Of a DNA stretch of 64,000 bases, positions 26,415-35,532 are shown piece after piece. Both the position numbers and the translations under genes were made by a program. The first letter of the stretch is position 1. The number at the start of each line of letters is the position of its first letter. The notes under the pieces were generated by a model. That model had not been told where the DNA came from and did no database searches. It saw nothing but the letters and a program-made list of their open reading frames with translations. The stretch covers positions 124,001 to 188,000 of the forward strand of contig NZ_JACRVF010000001.1 in assembly GCF_014306105.1 (NCBI RefSeq). Reading direction: 5' to 3'. Source of the stretch: Pontibacter cellulosilyticus (GTDB taxonomy: Bacteria > Bacteroidota > Bacteroidia > Cytophagales > Hymenobacteraceae).

Positions 26415-27173
26415 ATGATCAACAGATACACAACCCTTTTAATAATTCTTGCGAGCACCCTCTCATTTACAAGCTGCTCCACATCAGACAATCAAAATGA
26501 AGCCACAATTGCAACGGCATCTCCTGTAGAGGTGTCTGGTGCTATGCGCAATGTGATGTGGAAAGGCGAACTGCACGGCACTATAGCCTTGGACACCATT
26601 GCTAATAAAGAACACCTTTATGGTTTGGGTCCGGTAGAAAACCTGGCAGGCGAACTCTTGATAATGGATGGTAAGATCTTCAAGTCCACAGTAGTTTCTG
26701 ATGCTACCATGAAGGTAGATGAAGTGCAACAAGCGAAGGCCCCTTTCTTTGTGTATGGAAACGTGCCGGCATGGCAGGAGCAGGCATTGCCTGATAGTAT
26801 CCAAAGTATAAAGCAACTGGAAACGTACCTCGACCAGGTAAGTAAAAACAGCCAGCGCCCCTTTGCGTTCAGGCTAAAAGGTGAAGTTGAAAACGCTACC
26901 ATACATGTGTTGAATCTACCTGCCGGCACCCAGGTAAGTTCACCAGATGAGGCACACCAGGGACTGCAGAATTACAATCTGGTAAACGAACAAGTGGAGA
27001 TCGTCGGGTTCTTTTCTACTGAGCACAAGGCCGTTTTCACGCACCACGATACCTATCTGCACATGCACCTGGTCACAGCGGATGAAACTCAGATGGGGCA
27101 CCTGGATAAGGTGAAACTGAAAAGCCGAGCTGTAAAGCTTTACCTTCCTGCATCTAACGTGCATGCTGAGTAG
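26415..27173 (+). CDS. acetolactate decarboxylase, predicted lipoprotein
   Basis: Protein of 252 residues related to alpha-acetolactate decarboxylase (BudA), which converts 2-acetolactate to acetoin. The zinc ligands are His216 and His218 in TYLHMHLV and His229 in MGHLDKV. Preceding family blocks are LYGLGPVENLAGELLIMDGK and IVGFFSTEHKAVF. Unlike most BudA enzymes it has a secretion signal with a lipobox (FTSC, Cys21), so it should sit in the periplasm or on the surface. No acetolactate synthase gene is adjacent, so it may act on acetolactate that has leaked from valine synthesis, or on another substrate. Length after the signal is normal. Confidence 0.75.
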   Translation: MINRYTTLLIILASTLSFTSCSTSDNQNEATIATASPVEVSGAMRNVMWKGELHGTIALDTIANKEHLYGLGPVENLAGELLIMDGKIFKSTVVSDATMKVDEVQQAKAPFFVYGNVPAWQEQALPDSIQSIKQLETYLDQVSKNSQRPFAFRLKGEVENATIHVLNLPAGTQVSSPDEAHQGLQNYNLVNEQVEIVGFFSTEHKAVFTHHDTYLHMHLVTADETQMGHLDKVKLKSRAVKLYLPASNVHAE

Positions 27174-27244
27174 TAGCGTTATGGCAGTTGGTGTTTAGGG
27201 AGTGGAGTTGCCAATCCTGTAGGTCTTGAACTTTGTACATAGTG

Positions 27245-27272
27245 CGGATAAACGTATGTTGTCGTTTATCCG
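27245..27272 (+). promoter_or_regulatory. perfect inverted repeat before the TPR lipoprotein gene
   Basis: CGGATAAACG at 27245-27254 and CGTTTATCCG at 27263-27272 with an 8-nt spacer, 22 bp before the ATG. There is no T-tract, so an operator or mRNA hairpin is more likely than a terminator. Confidence 0.5.
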
Positions 27273-27294
27273 ATAGTTGTGATAAATAAGCTTT

Positions 27295-28200
27295 ATGAAA
27301 AAACTTCTCCTAATCATTTCTGCTTTCTACATGTTAGGTTGTGATGGTTCTTACAAGGATGCTAATTCAGTAAGTTGGATTGACAGAAGCTCGGAGTTTC
27401 AATCTTTCATAAACGATGAAGAATATCAGAAGGCTTTTCAAATAGCAGGTGAACAAGTTAAAATTGCTGAAGATGTCTTTCCTAATAGCAGAAGGTTAGC
27501 CGACTGGTGTAACAACTTGGGACTTGCCTACTACCACTTACACCAATACGAAGAAGCAATTAAGCTTTTAGAAAAGAGCTATATGCTAAACACAAGGTTA
27601 GGCCTCTCTAACGCAACAACTTATAGAAACTTAGCATTAGTGTATAGTAACTTAAAAGATTTGGTGTCGGCAGAGGCCTACATCAGGCGTGCATTAGAAG
27701 GGTATGCACGAGATAGTGTGACTGATAGCACATCAATTTTTCATTCTAAAACTATTCTTGCATTAATACAGATTGAACAAGGAGATATAGGAAATTCTGT
27801 GAAACTGGTTAACGAGGTATTAGCTTATGGAAATCGACATGAAGATTCTACATTCATCACAGACGCTATTTCAGCTCAAGTAACTCTTTATATCTATAAA
27901 GGACAATATGATGTCGCTCTAGAAGGCTTGAACAAACTACTGAAATATTATAAGCGGGAACAGCACCATGAAAAATTCTCAAAAGCCCTAAACAGTGTTG
28001 GCTCCTTGTATTACATGAACCGCAACTTCAGCAAGGCAATAGAATATTTTGACAGCGCAGCATCCTATAACTATAACATGTTTGGAGACTCTGCTATGAT
28101 CGGGTTATATGTGAAAAACATTTCCCACACTTACAAAGTTAGCGGAGATAGTGTAATGGCGAAGAAATACTCGGACATGTATAATAGCATCAAAAAATAA
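27295..28200 (+). CDS. tetratricopeptide repeat lipoprotein
   Basis: Protein of 301 residues. MKKLLLIISAFYMLGC gives a lipobox with Cys16. At least four TPR units follow, for example NNLGLAYYHLHQYEEAIKLL, RNLALVYSNLKDLVSAEAY, YIYKGQYDVALEGL and NSVGSLYYMNRNFSKAIEYF. TPRs bind other proteins, so it is probably a scaffold at the membrane; no partner is indicated. Its base composition is clearly more AT-rich than the genes on both sides, which suggests weaker codon selection or transfer. It has no exact octamer copy. A perfect inverted repeat lies just upstream. Confidence 0.75.
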   Translation: MKKLLLIISAFYMLGCDGSYKDANSVSWIDRSSEFQSFINDEEYQKAFQIAGEQVKIAEDVFPNSRRLADWCNNLGLAYYHLHQYEEAIKLLEKSYMLNTRLGLSNATTYRNLALVYSNLKDLVSAEAYIRRALEGYARDSVTDSTSIFHSKTILALIQIEQGDIGNSVKLVNEVLAYGNRHEDSTFITDAISAQVTLYIYKGQYDVALEGLNKLLKYYKREQHHEKFSKALNSVGSLYYMNRNFSKAIEYFDSAASYNYNMFGDSAMIGLYVKNISHTYKVSGDSVMAKKYSDMYNSIKK

Positions 28201-28359
28201 CTTACCACAGCCACGTGTATACTTTATGCTTCGGCTAATGCCTCGCACATCGTCTACACCAGCACGTTGACATACTTAGCCACCCCAAATACTACTAAGA
28301 GGCAACTTAAAGCTATACCAATCACCCATTCTTCTCCAACTACTTAATATACTACCCCC

Positions 28360-28380
28360 TCGGATCATATCCGATTTTTT
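28360..28380 (+). terminator. short hairpin with T-tract
   Basis: TCGGAT-CAT-ATCCGA followed by six T. The stem is only 6 bp, so termination after the TPR gene is possible but weak. It also lies just before the tricorn-like gene, where it could act as an attenuator or operator. Confidence 0.4.
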
Positions 28381-28413
28381 GTATATTTAGATAACGCAAA
28401 AAATCACCCAGAT

Positions 28414-31400
28414 ATGAGAATAAAAAACTTAGTACAACTTGCTGCTTTCGGGGCTTTGGTGGCTATGCCGGAAATGGCGAAGGCACAGGGCACACGTTTG
28501 CTTCGGCAACCAGCCCTTAGCGAGAAGCACATTGCCTTTGTGTATGCCAATGATCTCTGGATAGTAGAACGTAAAAATGGCAGCACAGACCTAGGCCTTG
28601 CCCGCCGCCTTACTACAAACGAGGGCGCCGAAACAAATCCGCATTTTTCTCCGGATGGAAAATGGATAGCTTTTACGGCACAGTACGACGGCAATACCGA
28701 TGCATACCTGATGCCGGCAGAGGGCGGTCAGCCGCAAAGGCTTACTTGGCACCCGGGCAACGACGAAGTTTCCGGCTGGACACCGGACGGGCAGTCAGTT
28801 CTTTTTGTATCGAGCCGTGAGGGACACCCAACTGCCAACTCCAGGTTCTACAAAGTATCTGTAAAAGGAGGCATGCCGGAGGCGCTGAAAATACCACAGG
28901 CAAACAAAGGAAGCATTTCTCAGGATGGGGCTTTTGTGGCCTACCAGCCTATCAGTTTCTGGGACGCAGAGTGGCGTAATTACCGTGGCGGTCAGGCATT
29001 GCCTATCTGGATCGTGAACACTAAAGACTACTCTCTGAAGCTTACCCCGCAGGCGAACCAGGAGCGGCACACAAATCCTGTGTGGCTGGATGGTGTGGTA
29101 TACTTCCTGTCGGAGCGCGACTTCACCAACAACATCTGGTCTTACAACCCGAAAACAGAAGAGCTGAAGCAGCATACATTCCATAAGCAGTTCGATTGCA
29201 AGAACCTTTCTGCAGCAGCCGGTACGATCGTGTATGAGCAGGGCGGTTACCTGCACCAGCTTAACCCGAAAACAAACGATACAAAGCAATTAGCCATTGA
29301 GGTGAGAGGCGACTTCCATTGGGCGCGTGAGCGTTGGGAGGATGTTTCTGCCTCGAGGCTGGCGAACGCCTCATTAAGTCCTACTGGTAAGCGAGCCATG
29401 TTTGAGTATAGAGGCGAGATATTTACCGTACCGAAAGAAGAGGGTGACTGGCGCAACATTACCCGCACCTCTGGAGCCGCAGACCGTTATCCTGCATGGT
29501 CTCCGGACGGAAGAAAAATTGCCTGGTTCTCTGATGCCAGCGGCGAGTATAAACTCATGATTGGTGATCAGGACGGACTTGCCAAACCTCGTACCATAGA
29601 TATCCCTAACCCAACTTTCTTCTTCAGGCCCGAGTGGTCGCCTAACAGCAAGTATGTAGCCTTAACCGATACCGACTATAACCTGTGGTATGTAGAGGTG
29701 GCAAGCGGCAAGATCAGGAAAGCGGATACAGAGGGCTATGCACACCCGAATAGAACCATGACGCCGGTTTGGTCGCCGGACAGCAAATGGATCGCTTACA
29801 CCCGACTGCTGGAGAACCAGTTCAAAGCAGTGAAGGTGCACAACGTAGAAACAAACCAGACACTGCAACTCACCGACAGGATGGCCGATGCGGTGTCGCC
29901 GGTTTGGGACGAAAGTGGCAAATATTTATACTTCCTGGCCAGTACAAACTTTGGCCTGAATACCGGTTGGCTGGACATGAGCAGCTATGATCGTCCCGTT
30001 ACACGCAGCCTTTACATGATGGTGCTTTCCAAGGATACTCCTTCGCCGTTACTACCACGCAGCGACGAAGAGTTGGCAAAGAATGATGAGGAAAAAGACC
30101 AGCTGAACACCAAAGCACAAAACGGCAAGCAAACTCCAAAGAAGAACGGAAAGCAGAAGCAGGCGGATGAGAAGGTGGTGAAACCAGCTGTGCAGGTTCG
30201 CATTGATATGGAAGGCCTTGACCAGCGCATCATCCCGATCGATGTACCGGCACGCAATTATACGGCCCTGGTTACTGGCCCTGAAGGAAATGTGTTTTAC
30301 CTCGAAAGTATACCTAACCAGTCCGGTGAAACGCTGCACCGTTACAGCCTGAAAGAACAGAAGGCTACGGAATTCCTGACAAAAGTAAACGAAGCCACCG
30401 TTTCGTTTGACCGTAAAAACATGCTGTACAGAAGCGGAAGCAACTGGCATATTGTTAGTGCCACAGGTGGTGCGCCAAAAGCCGGCGATGGCAAACTAAA
30501 AGTTGCTGACATCAAGGTGAAGGTAGACCCGATGGCAGAGTGGAAGCAGATCTTCAGGGAAGGATGGCGCTACCAGCGCGATTTCCTGTACGTGGACAAC
30601 GTGCACGGTGCGCCGTGGGATAAGATCTATGACTGGTACAGCCCGTGGGTAGACCATGTGCGCCACCGTTCGGAGCTGCACTACATCGTGGATATACTTG
30701 GTGGTGAGGTATCGGTTGGGCACTCTTATACTTCAGGCGGTGATTTCCCGGATGTGAAGCGGGTGTCGATCGGTTTACTTGGCGCTGACTACGAGGTGGA
30801 TAAAGGCTACTACCGCATCAGCCGCATATACGATGGCGAAGCCTGGAACCCTGACCTGCGCGCACCACTTCGTGCCCCAAGCATCAATGTAAAGCCCGGT
30901 GACTACATACTTGCTGTAAATGGTATGGAAGTAAAAGCACCGGAAAACATTTACCAGTTCTTCGAGGCTACCGCCGACAAGCAGACCATACTGCGTATCA
31001 ACAGCAAACCGACAATGGAGGGATCGCGCTTAGTTACGGTAGTGCCTGTAAGCAATGAGAGCAGCTTGCGTCGTATCGCCTGGGTAGAGGATAACCGCAG
31101 AAAAGTAGATAAGCTGTCTGGTGGTAAACTGGCCTATGTGTATGTACCTAACACAAGCCAGGCTGGTTATACTTCATTTAACCGTTACTACTTTGGCCAG
31201 CAAGATAAAAAAGGCGCTGTGATTGATGAGCGTAACAATGGCGGTGGCTCTGCTGCTGACTACATGGTAGACATCATGAACCGCGATCTGCACGGCTATT
31301 TCAACAGTAAGGTAGGGGATCACCGTCCGTTCACTACACCTATGTCGGGTATCTGGGGACCAAAGGTAATGATCGTGAACGAAATGGCTGGCTCTGGTGG

Positions 31401-31782
31401 TGACCTGTTGCCGTACCTGTTCCGCAAGATGGAGATAGGCCCGCTAGTAGGTACCAGAACCTGGGGTGGCTTAGTTGGTACCTGGGACACACCAGCTTTT
31501 ATAGACGGTGGCCGCATGGTGGCGCCACGTGGCGGCTTTGTGGATGCTCAGGGAGAGTGGGCTGTAGAAGGAGAGGGTGTAGCCCCTGATATTGAGGTGC
31601 TAAACAAGCCTGCCGATGTAATAGCCGGCCGTGATCCGCAGCTGGAGCGTGCTGTAGAAGAAGCTATGAAGTTGCTGAAGACCGAAGAAGTGCAGTTGAA
31701 AGGAGAGCCGGCACCACCGGTTCGTTGGAAACGTCCGGAAGGATGGGAGAAAGAAGCAGCAGGTAATAAGAAAGTGCAGTAA
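28414..31782 (+). CDS. tricorn-like S41 family protease
   Basis: Protein of 1122 residues with signal peptide (LVQLAAFGALVAMPEMAKAQ). The N-terminal half holds two PD40 propellers (HFSPDGKWIAFTAQYDG, AWSPDGRKIAWFSDASG, VWSPDSKWIAYTRLL). After a charged QTPKKNGKQKQADEK linker come the tricorn core, a PDZ domain (VKPGDYILAVNGMEV) and the S41 peptidase domain (AVIDERNNGGGSAADYMV), with nucleophile Ser994 in NEMAGSGGDLLPYLF. It probably degrades oligopeptides in the periplasm, the propellers gating access. The 1080-1120 residue length is normal for tricorn proteins. A terminator follows. Confidence 0.92.
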   Translation: MRIKNLVQLAAFGALVAMPEMAKAQGTRLLRQPALSEKHIAFVYANDLWIVERKNGSTDLGLARRLTTNEGAETNPHFSPDGKWIAFTAQYDGNTDAYLMPAEGGQPQRLTWHPGNDEVSGWTPDGQSVLFVSSREGHPTANSRFYKVSVKGGMPEALKIPQANKGSISQDGAFVAYQPISFWDAEWRNYRGGQALPIWIVNTKDYSLKLTPQANQERHTNPVWLDGVVYFLSERDFTNNIWSYNPKTEELKQHTFHKQFDCKNLSAAAGTIVYEQGGYLHQLNPKTNDTKQLAIEVRGDFHWARERWEDVSASRLANASLSPTGKRAMFEYRGEIFTVPKEEGDWRNITRTSGAADRYPAWSPDGRKIAWFSDASGEYKLMIGDQDGLAKPRTIDIPNPTFFFRPEWSPNSKYVALTDTDYNLWYVEVASGKIRKADTEGYAHPNRTMTPVWSPDSKWIAYTRLLENQFKAVKVHNVETNQTLQLTDRMADAVSPVWDESGKYLYFLASTNFGLNTGWLDMSSYDRPVTRSLYMMVLSKDTPSPLLPRSDEELAKNDEEKDQLNTKAQNGKQTPKKNGKQKQADEKVVKPAVQVRIDMEGLDQRIIPIDVPARNYTALVTGPEGNVFYLESIPNQSGETLHRYSLKEQKATEFLTKVNEATVSFDRKNMLYRSGSNWHIVSATGGAPKAGDGKLKVADIKVKVDPMAEWKQIFREGWRYQRDFLYVDNVHGAPWDKIYDWYSPWVDHVRHRSELHYIVDILGGEVSVGHSYTSGGDFPDVKRVSIGLLGADYEVDKGYYRISRIYDGEAWNPDLRAPLRAPSINVKPGDYILAVNGMEVKAPENIYQFFEATADKQTILRINSKPTMEGSRLVTVVPVSNESSLRRIAWVEDNRRKVDKLSGGKLAYVYVPNTSQAGYTSFNRYYFGQQDKKGAVIDERNNGGGSAADYMVDIMNRDLHGYFNSKVGDHRPFTTPMSGIWGPKVMIVNEMAGSGGDLLPYLFRKMEIGPLVGTRTWGGLVGTWDTPAFIDGGRMVAPRGGFVDAQGEWAVEGEGVAPDIEVLNKPADVIAGRDPQLERAVEEAMKLLKTEEVQLKGEPAPPVRWKRPEGWEKEAAGNKKVQ

Positions 31783-31787
31783 AACTA

Positions 31788-31826
31788 AAGCGGCCTCTTC
31801 TGATTTCAGGAGAGGCCGCTTCGTTT
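31788..31826. terminator. terminator between convergent peptidase genes
   Basis: 11-bp perfect stem aagcggcctct / agaggccgctt with a 12-nt loop, followed by CGTTTT. It separates the tricorn-like and M20 genes. Confidence 0.8.
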
Positions 31827-31835
31827 TAAGGTTAA

Positions 31836-33137
31836 TTATTTACTACTCGACAGGCGATAAATTAGTAGTGCTGTTCGCTTCTCGATATCCTGTAGGGTCT
31901 TCAGGTCAATGTATTCCTCCGGGGCATGGGCACCTCCACCTAAAGCACCTAATCCATCCAGACCATCTATGTACTGCGCTACAAAGGAAATATCGCCTGC
32001 GCCTCGTTTACCGGGGTCGTATGGCTTTACTTCGCCATGGCCTAAGTCCTGGCTTACTTTGTTTAGCACCTGTAGTAGGGCCATGTTGCCTTCTGTGGGC
32101 GGCATGGGAGGGTAGCCTTCATCAAAGGTAATCTCAGCTGAAGTCTGTGGCAGGCTTTCAGCAACAATGGCCTTCATCTTCTGGCGTGTCTCTTCCAGTT
32201 GCTCATTTGTCAAGAAGCGAAGATCACCTTTCACTACCACCATATTAGCCACTAAATTAGTTTTGCCGGATGCGCTTCCTTGTGTACCGTTTTCAGCTAT
32301 ACTTACCTCCGTTCCACCAAGTACAAGCCCCGGGTTATAAGTTAAATATTCATCCTGCAACTCCTCATAAAACTTGTACAAAATGCGTGAAGCCTCATAA
32401 ACAGCACCGGCACCCACTCTCTCAGAAAATACCCCGGAAGAATGTGCCTGCTTACCTTTTACTTTTAACGTCCAGCTGCTGCTGCCGCGCCTTGCTACAG
32501 TAGCATAGTTAAAACCTGTTCCTGTCTCAAAACCAAGGGCAATGTCGCTGCGTTTGGCTATGTCCACGATATCTTTGCGGCTGGTTTCGTATGGGCGGCC
32601 TGGGTTCTCTTCATCTCCATGGAAAATAACTGTGATCTGCCTGCCCTTTAGCTGCCCTTCTTCGTGCAGCGCCTTTAGAGCATACAGCAGCACCATGTTG
32701 CCGCCTTTCATGTCGTTAGCTCCGGGTCCAGTGGCAACGTCACCTTTTTGTTCCCATTTCTGAAAGGGCATGCCCGGCTCAAACACTGTATCCAGGTGCC
32801 CAATAAGCAGTAGCTTTTTACCTTTCTTGCCTTTTATCTCACCAATCAAGTGGCCACCTCGGTTCATGCTGCCCGGCATATCTACCCATTTGGTTTTGAA
32901 GCCCATTTCTTCCAGCATTTCCTGGTAAACGGCACCCACTTTTTTTACGCCCTCAGGATTAAAAGTACCACTGTTTATGTTCACCGATTTTTCCAGGAAC
33001 TGCACAGAGGCAGGATAGTTCTCTTCTACCTCCTCCAGAATTTTCTTTTCTGTTTTAGTTAATTTCTGTCCAGCTGCTGAGAGGTGCAGCAGGCAACCTG
33101 AAAGAAGTAAAGTATAAAAAGTTGTTCTTGATCTCAT
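31836..33137 (-). CDS. M20 family metallopeptidase, carboxypeptidase G2-like
   Basis: Secreted zinc peptidase of 433 residues from the ATG at 33137; the signal peptide is MRSRTTFYTLLLSGCLLHLS. Motifs in order: zinc His in LLLIGHLDTVFEP, bridging Asp in GPGANDMKGG, the catalytic Glu pair in FHGDEENPG, and Asp/Glu ligand region FETGTG. A dimerisation domain (SSSWTLKVKGKQAHSSGVFSE) is inserted as in carboxypeptidase G2. GKRGAGDISFV and GGGAHAPEEY complete the active site. It likely releases C-terminal glutamate or similar from peptides or folates in the periplasm. The longer frame begins at a TTG three codons upstream. It is convergent with the tricorn-like gene, which suggests a shared role in peptide use. 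Confidence 0.88.
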   Translation of the reverse strand: MRSRTTFYTLLLSGCLLHLSAAGQKLTKTEKKILEEVEENYPASVQFLEKSVNINSGTFNPEGVKKVGAVYQEMLEEMGFKTKWVDMPGSMNRGGHLIGEIKGKKGKKLLLIGHLDTVFEPGMPFQKWEQKGDVATGPGANDMKGGNMVLLYALKALHEEGQLKGRQITVIFHGDEENPGRPYETSRKDIVDIAKRSDIALGFETGTGFNYATVARRGSSSWTLKVKGKQAHSSGVFSERVGAGAVYEASRILYKFYEELQDEYLTYNPGLVLGGTEVSIAENGTQGSASGKTNLVANMVVVKGDLRFLTNEQLEETRQKMKAIVAESLPQTSAEITFDEGYPPMPPTEGNMALLQVLNKVSQDLGHGEVKPYDPGKRGAGDISFVAQYIDGLDGLGALGGGAHAPEEYIDLKTLQDIEKRTALLIYRLSSSK

Positions 33138-33194
33138 AAATAGCAAAATCAGTTTTAGAATGATACTGGAGTGGCTAAATATAGTATAAAAAAC

Positions 33195-33226
33195 AAAAGG
33201 AGACTGATTATCACCAGTCTCCTTTT
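33195..33226 (-). terminator. rho-independent terminator after ychF
   Basis: 12-bp stem aaaaggagactg / cagtctcctttt with an 8-nt loop, just downstream of ychF on the minus strand and before the M20 gene start. Confidence 0.75.
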
Positions 33227-33247
33227 AAAATTCAAGTATATCTTGTA

Positions 33248-34345
33248 CTACACGTTAAAGCGGAAGTGCATAATGTCGCCGTCCTGCACCACGTAGTCTT
33301 TTCCTTCTACAGCCATTTTTCCGGCTTCTTTAATTTTGGCTTCCGTCTTATACTCCTGGTAATCCTTTAGTTTGATAACCTCAGCACGGATAAAGCCTTT
33401 TTCAAAGTCGGAGTGGATCACGCCCGCAGCAGCAGGAGCTTTCCAGCCTTTGCCAACTGTCCAGGCGCGAACTTCTTTTACACCGGCTGTAAAGTATGTA
33501 ATCAGGTTAAGCAGGCTATAAGATGCTTTGATCAGCTTGCTCAAACCAGACTCCTTCAAGCCATACTCCGCCAGGAACATTTCTTTCTCCTCCGGGTCAG
33601 TAAGCTCAGCGATCTGTGCTTCGATAGAGGCAGAGATCAATACCACCTGTGCATTTTCATTCTTCACGTTCTCCTCAAGTGCCTTCGAGAATTCGTTGCC
33701 TGTGTTAACAGAATCTTCGTCTACGTTAGCTGCATAAATTACTGGCTTTGCTGTAAGAAGTTTTAAGTCTTCTACTGCCTCCAAGTCGTCCTCTGTTACA
33801 TCCAGGCTGCGGGCATTTAATCCAGCCTCCAGGTGTGCTTTATACTTCTCCAAGCTGGCCAGTTCTTTCTTCGCTTTCGCGTCGCCAGATTTAGCAGAAC
33901 GAATAACTTTAAGTATTTTCTTGTCAACCGACTCCAGGTCTTTCAGCTGAAGCTCTGTGTCGATGATTTCTTTATCAGAAACGGGATCTACTTTACCGGC
34001 AACGTGAACGATGTTCGGGTCTTCGAAGCAACGCACCACGTGAATAATGGCATCTACCTCACGGATGTTTGCCAGGAACTTGTTGCCCAGACCTTCACCT
34101 TTACTCGCACCTTTCACAAGGCCGGCAATGTCCACAAACTCAATTACAGTTGGCAGCACGCGCTCAGGGTGCACCAGTTCTTCTAATATCTGCAGGCGCT
34201 CGTCGGGTACGGTAATAACCCCCACGTTAGGCTCTATGGTACAGAAAGGATAGTTGGCAGATTCTGCCTTGGCGTTAGAAATAGCGTTAAACAGCGTTGA
34301 CTTACCTACGTTCGGAAGTCCCACAATACCGCATCTTAGTCCCAT
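33248..34345 (-). CDS. ychF: ribosome-binding ATPase YchF
   Basis: Obg-family P-loop protein of 365 residues (E. coli YchF has 363). G1 is GLPNVGKST (8-16), G2 region [12 protein letters not shown], and G3 [19 protein letters not shown]. The usual NKxD is replaced by a YAANVDED region, the known basis of ATP preference in YchF/OLA1. A coiled-coil insertion lies in the middle and a TGS domain at the end ([27 protein letters not shown]). It acts on ribosomes and responds to oxidative stress in other bacteria. The gene stands alone with its own terminator, and the ATG at 34345 begins [16 protein letters not shown]. Confidence 0.96.
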   Translation of the reverse strand: MGLRCGIVGLPNVGKSTLFNAISNAKAESANYPFCTIEPNVGVITVPDERLQILEELVHPERVLPTVIEFVDIAGLVKGASKGEGLGNKFLANIREVDAIIHVVRCFEDPNIVHVAGKVDPVSDKEIIDTELQLKDLESVDKKILKVIRSAKSGDAKAKKELASLEKYKAHLEAGLNARSLDVTEDDLEAVEDLKLLTAKPVIYAANVDEDSVNTGNEFSKALEENVKNENAQVVLISASIEAQIAELTDPEEKEMFLAEYGLKESGLSKLIKASYSLLNLITYFTAGVKEVRAWTVGKGWKAPAAAGVIHSDFEKGFIRAEVIKLKDYQEYKTEAKIKEAGKMAVEGKDYVVQDGDIMHFRFNV

Positions 34346-34562
34346 GTATACTTAGTTATAATTTTCAGGGTGCAAAGATAAGATAATTTGGGGAGTTATG
34401 CTGCAGGTTGAAAGGTTTAATGGCTTAATTATTAATCAGGTGACTGTTAATGGAGTATAGCCGGTAAGATAGCTTAAACCGGTGCTGCTGAAAGCGAGCC
34501 TGATGCCTCACTCGACATCCATACTTTTTATAAACAGCATTAGCTTAATGCAGGATAAAAAA

Positions 34563-34594
34563 ACAAAAGCTCATAGCGAAGCCACGAGCTTTGT
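34563..34594 (-). terminator. terminator-like hairpin after the DUF3276 gene
   Basis: ACAAAAGCTC pairs with GAGCTTTGT (one bulged A). Read on the minus strand it lies about 40 bp beyond the DUF3276 stop and is followed by a run of T. Confidence 0.6.
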
Positions 34595-34633
34595 ATATCT
34601 CTAAAAGAAATGTCTAGTACAGAAAGGGGAAAG

Positions 34634-34969
34634 TTATTCCCACTTCAGCTCACCATCGTAAGCAGGAGCTTCGTTTTCCTCAGCTACAGGTGCTTCAAGA
34701 GCAGCCAATGCTTCTTCAGTAAGCAGTTCAGATTTAACGTGATCAATTGTTCCCTGCAACGCTTCCATAAACTTTACAAAGTCTTCTTTGTAAAGGAAAA
34801 TCTTGTGTTTCTCATAAGAGAAAGTCTCGTCCTTGAATTTTCTTTTGCTCTCCGTAATGGTCACATAGAAATCATTTGAGCGAGTTGACTTCACATCAAA
34901 GAAGTACGTTCTCTTCCCGGCTCTTACTCTTTGGGAATAAATCTCAGCTTTTTCGTTGTTCTCTTCCAC
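34634..34969 (-). CDS. PUR family nucleic-acid-binding protein (DUF3276)
   Basis: Small protein of the bacterial PUR-alpha-like family, widespread in Bacteroidota. The conserved block is AEIYSQRVRAGKRTYFFDVK, then FYVTITESKRKF and the FLYKEDFVKFMEAL helix; the acidic tail ends ELKWE. A single PUR repeat of this kind binds single-stranded DNA or RNA as a dimer. No ATG is available: the frame can start at GTG 34969 (VEENNEKAEIYS) or at TTG 34993. The GTG is chosen because family members usually start a few residues before the conserved block; this gives 111 residues, or 119 from the TTG. The gene is divergent from the RlpA-like gene, with an AT-rich region between. Confidence 0.85.
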   Translation of the reverse strand: MEENNEKAEIYSQRVRAGKRTYFFDVKSTRSNDFYVTITESKRKFKDETFSYEKHKIFLYKEDFVKFMEALQGTIDHVKSELLTEEALAALEAPVAEENEAPAYDGELKWE

Positions 34970-35069
34970 CGTCTTAAATAACGTTAAATTCAACTTAATG
35001 AATCTAAAAGTAACATATACTTCTGATATATAAAAATTTTCGAATTTAAATTTCTTAATTTTTAAATAT

Positions 35070-35077
35070 TATATTTG
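35070..35077 (+). promoter_or_regulatory. -7 element TATATTTG
   Basis: Exact TAnnTTTG match 24 bp before the RlpA-like ATG at 35102. The AT-rich upstream region has no clear TTG at -33. Confidence 0.5.
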
Positions 35078-35101
35078 CAACCGGACCAACTATAGTATAT
35101 T

Positions 35102-35515
35102 ATGAATATATGTTCAATTATACTAATACTGCTGCTTTCGTTCTTTTCTAAAACGCCGTCCTATACGGCAGAAGGCAAGGCAACTTATTATGCCGACCGC
35201 ATGCAAGGACACCGCACTGCCAGCGGCGATAAGTATGACAAGAAGTTATTGACAGCCGCCCACGCTACTCTTCCATTTAACACGCTGGTGCAGGTAACCA
35301 ATGTTAAGAACGGCAAATCTGTTGTGGTAAAAATTAACGACAGAAAAGCGAGAAACCGACAGGTAATCATCGATCTTTCCAGAGCCGCCGCCGAAGAAAT
35401 CGATCTCATACGTGCCGGTATAGCCACTGTTAAAATCAAACAGGTGGAAAAAGAAGAGGAAAAGCAACAAGACACGCCTTTAGCCGTTTCAGAAGCAGGT
35501 AACAGCTCTAAATAA
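35102..35515 (+). CDS. RlpA-like double-psi beta-barrel protein
   Basis: Protein of 137 residues with an N-terminal hydrophobic signal (ICSIILILLLSFFSK). The single domain is the RlpA barrel: GKATYYADRMQGHRTASGD, LTAAHATLPFNTLVQVTNV, VVVKINDR and the closing VIIDLSRAAAEEIDL, with the catalytic-type Asp in INDR. RlpA proteins cleave or bind peptidoglycan strands lacking stem peptides. The SPOR domain of E. coli RlpA is absent; instead there is a short charged tail (VEKEEEKQQD). Likely periplasmic. Seventeen bases separate it from the DUF58 gene, so both are probably one transcript from the TATATTTG promoter. Confidence 0.88.
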   Translation: MNICSIILILLLSFFSKTPSYTAEGKATYYADRMQGHRTASGDKYDKKLLTAAHATLPFNTLVQVTNVKNGKSVVVKINDRKARNRQVIIDLSRAAAEEIDLIRAGIATVKIKQVEKEEEKQQDTPLAVSEAGNSSK

Positions 35516-35532
35516 CCACAGCACCTGCACCT

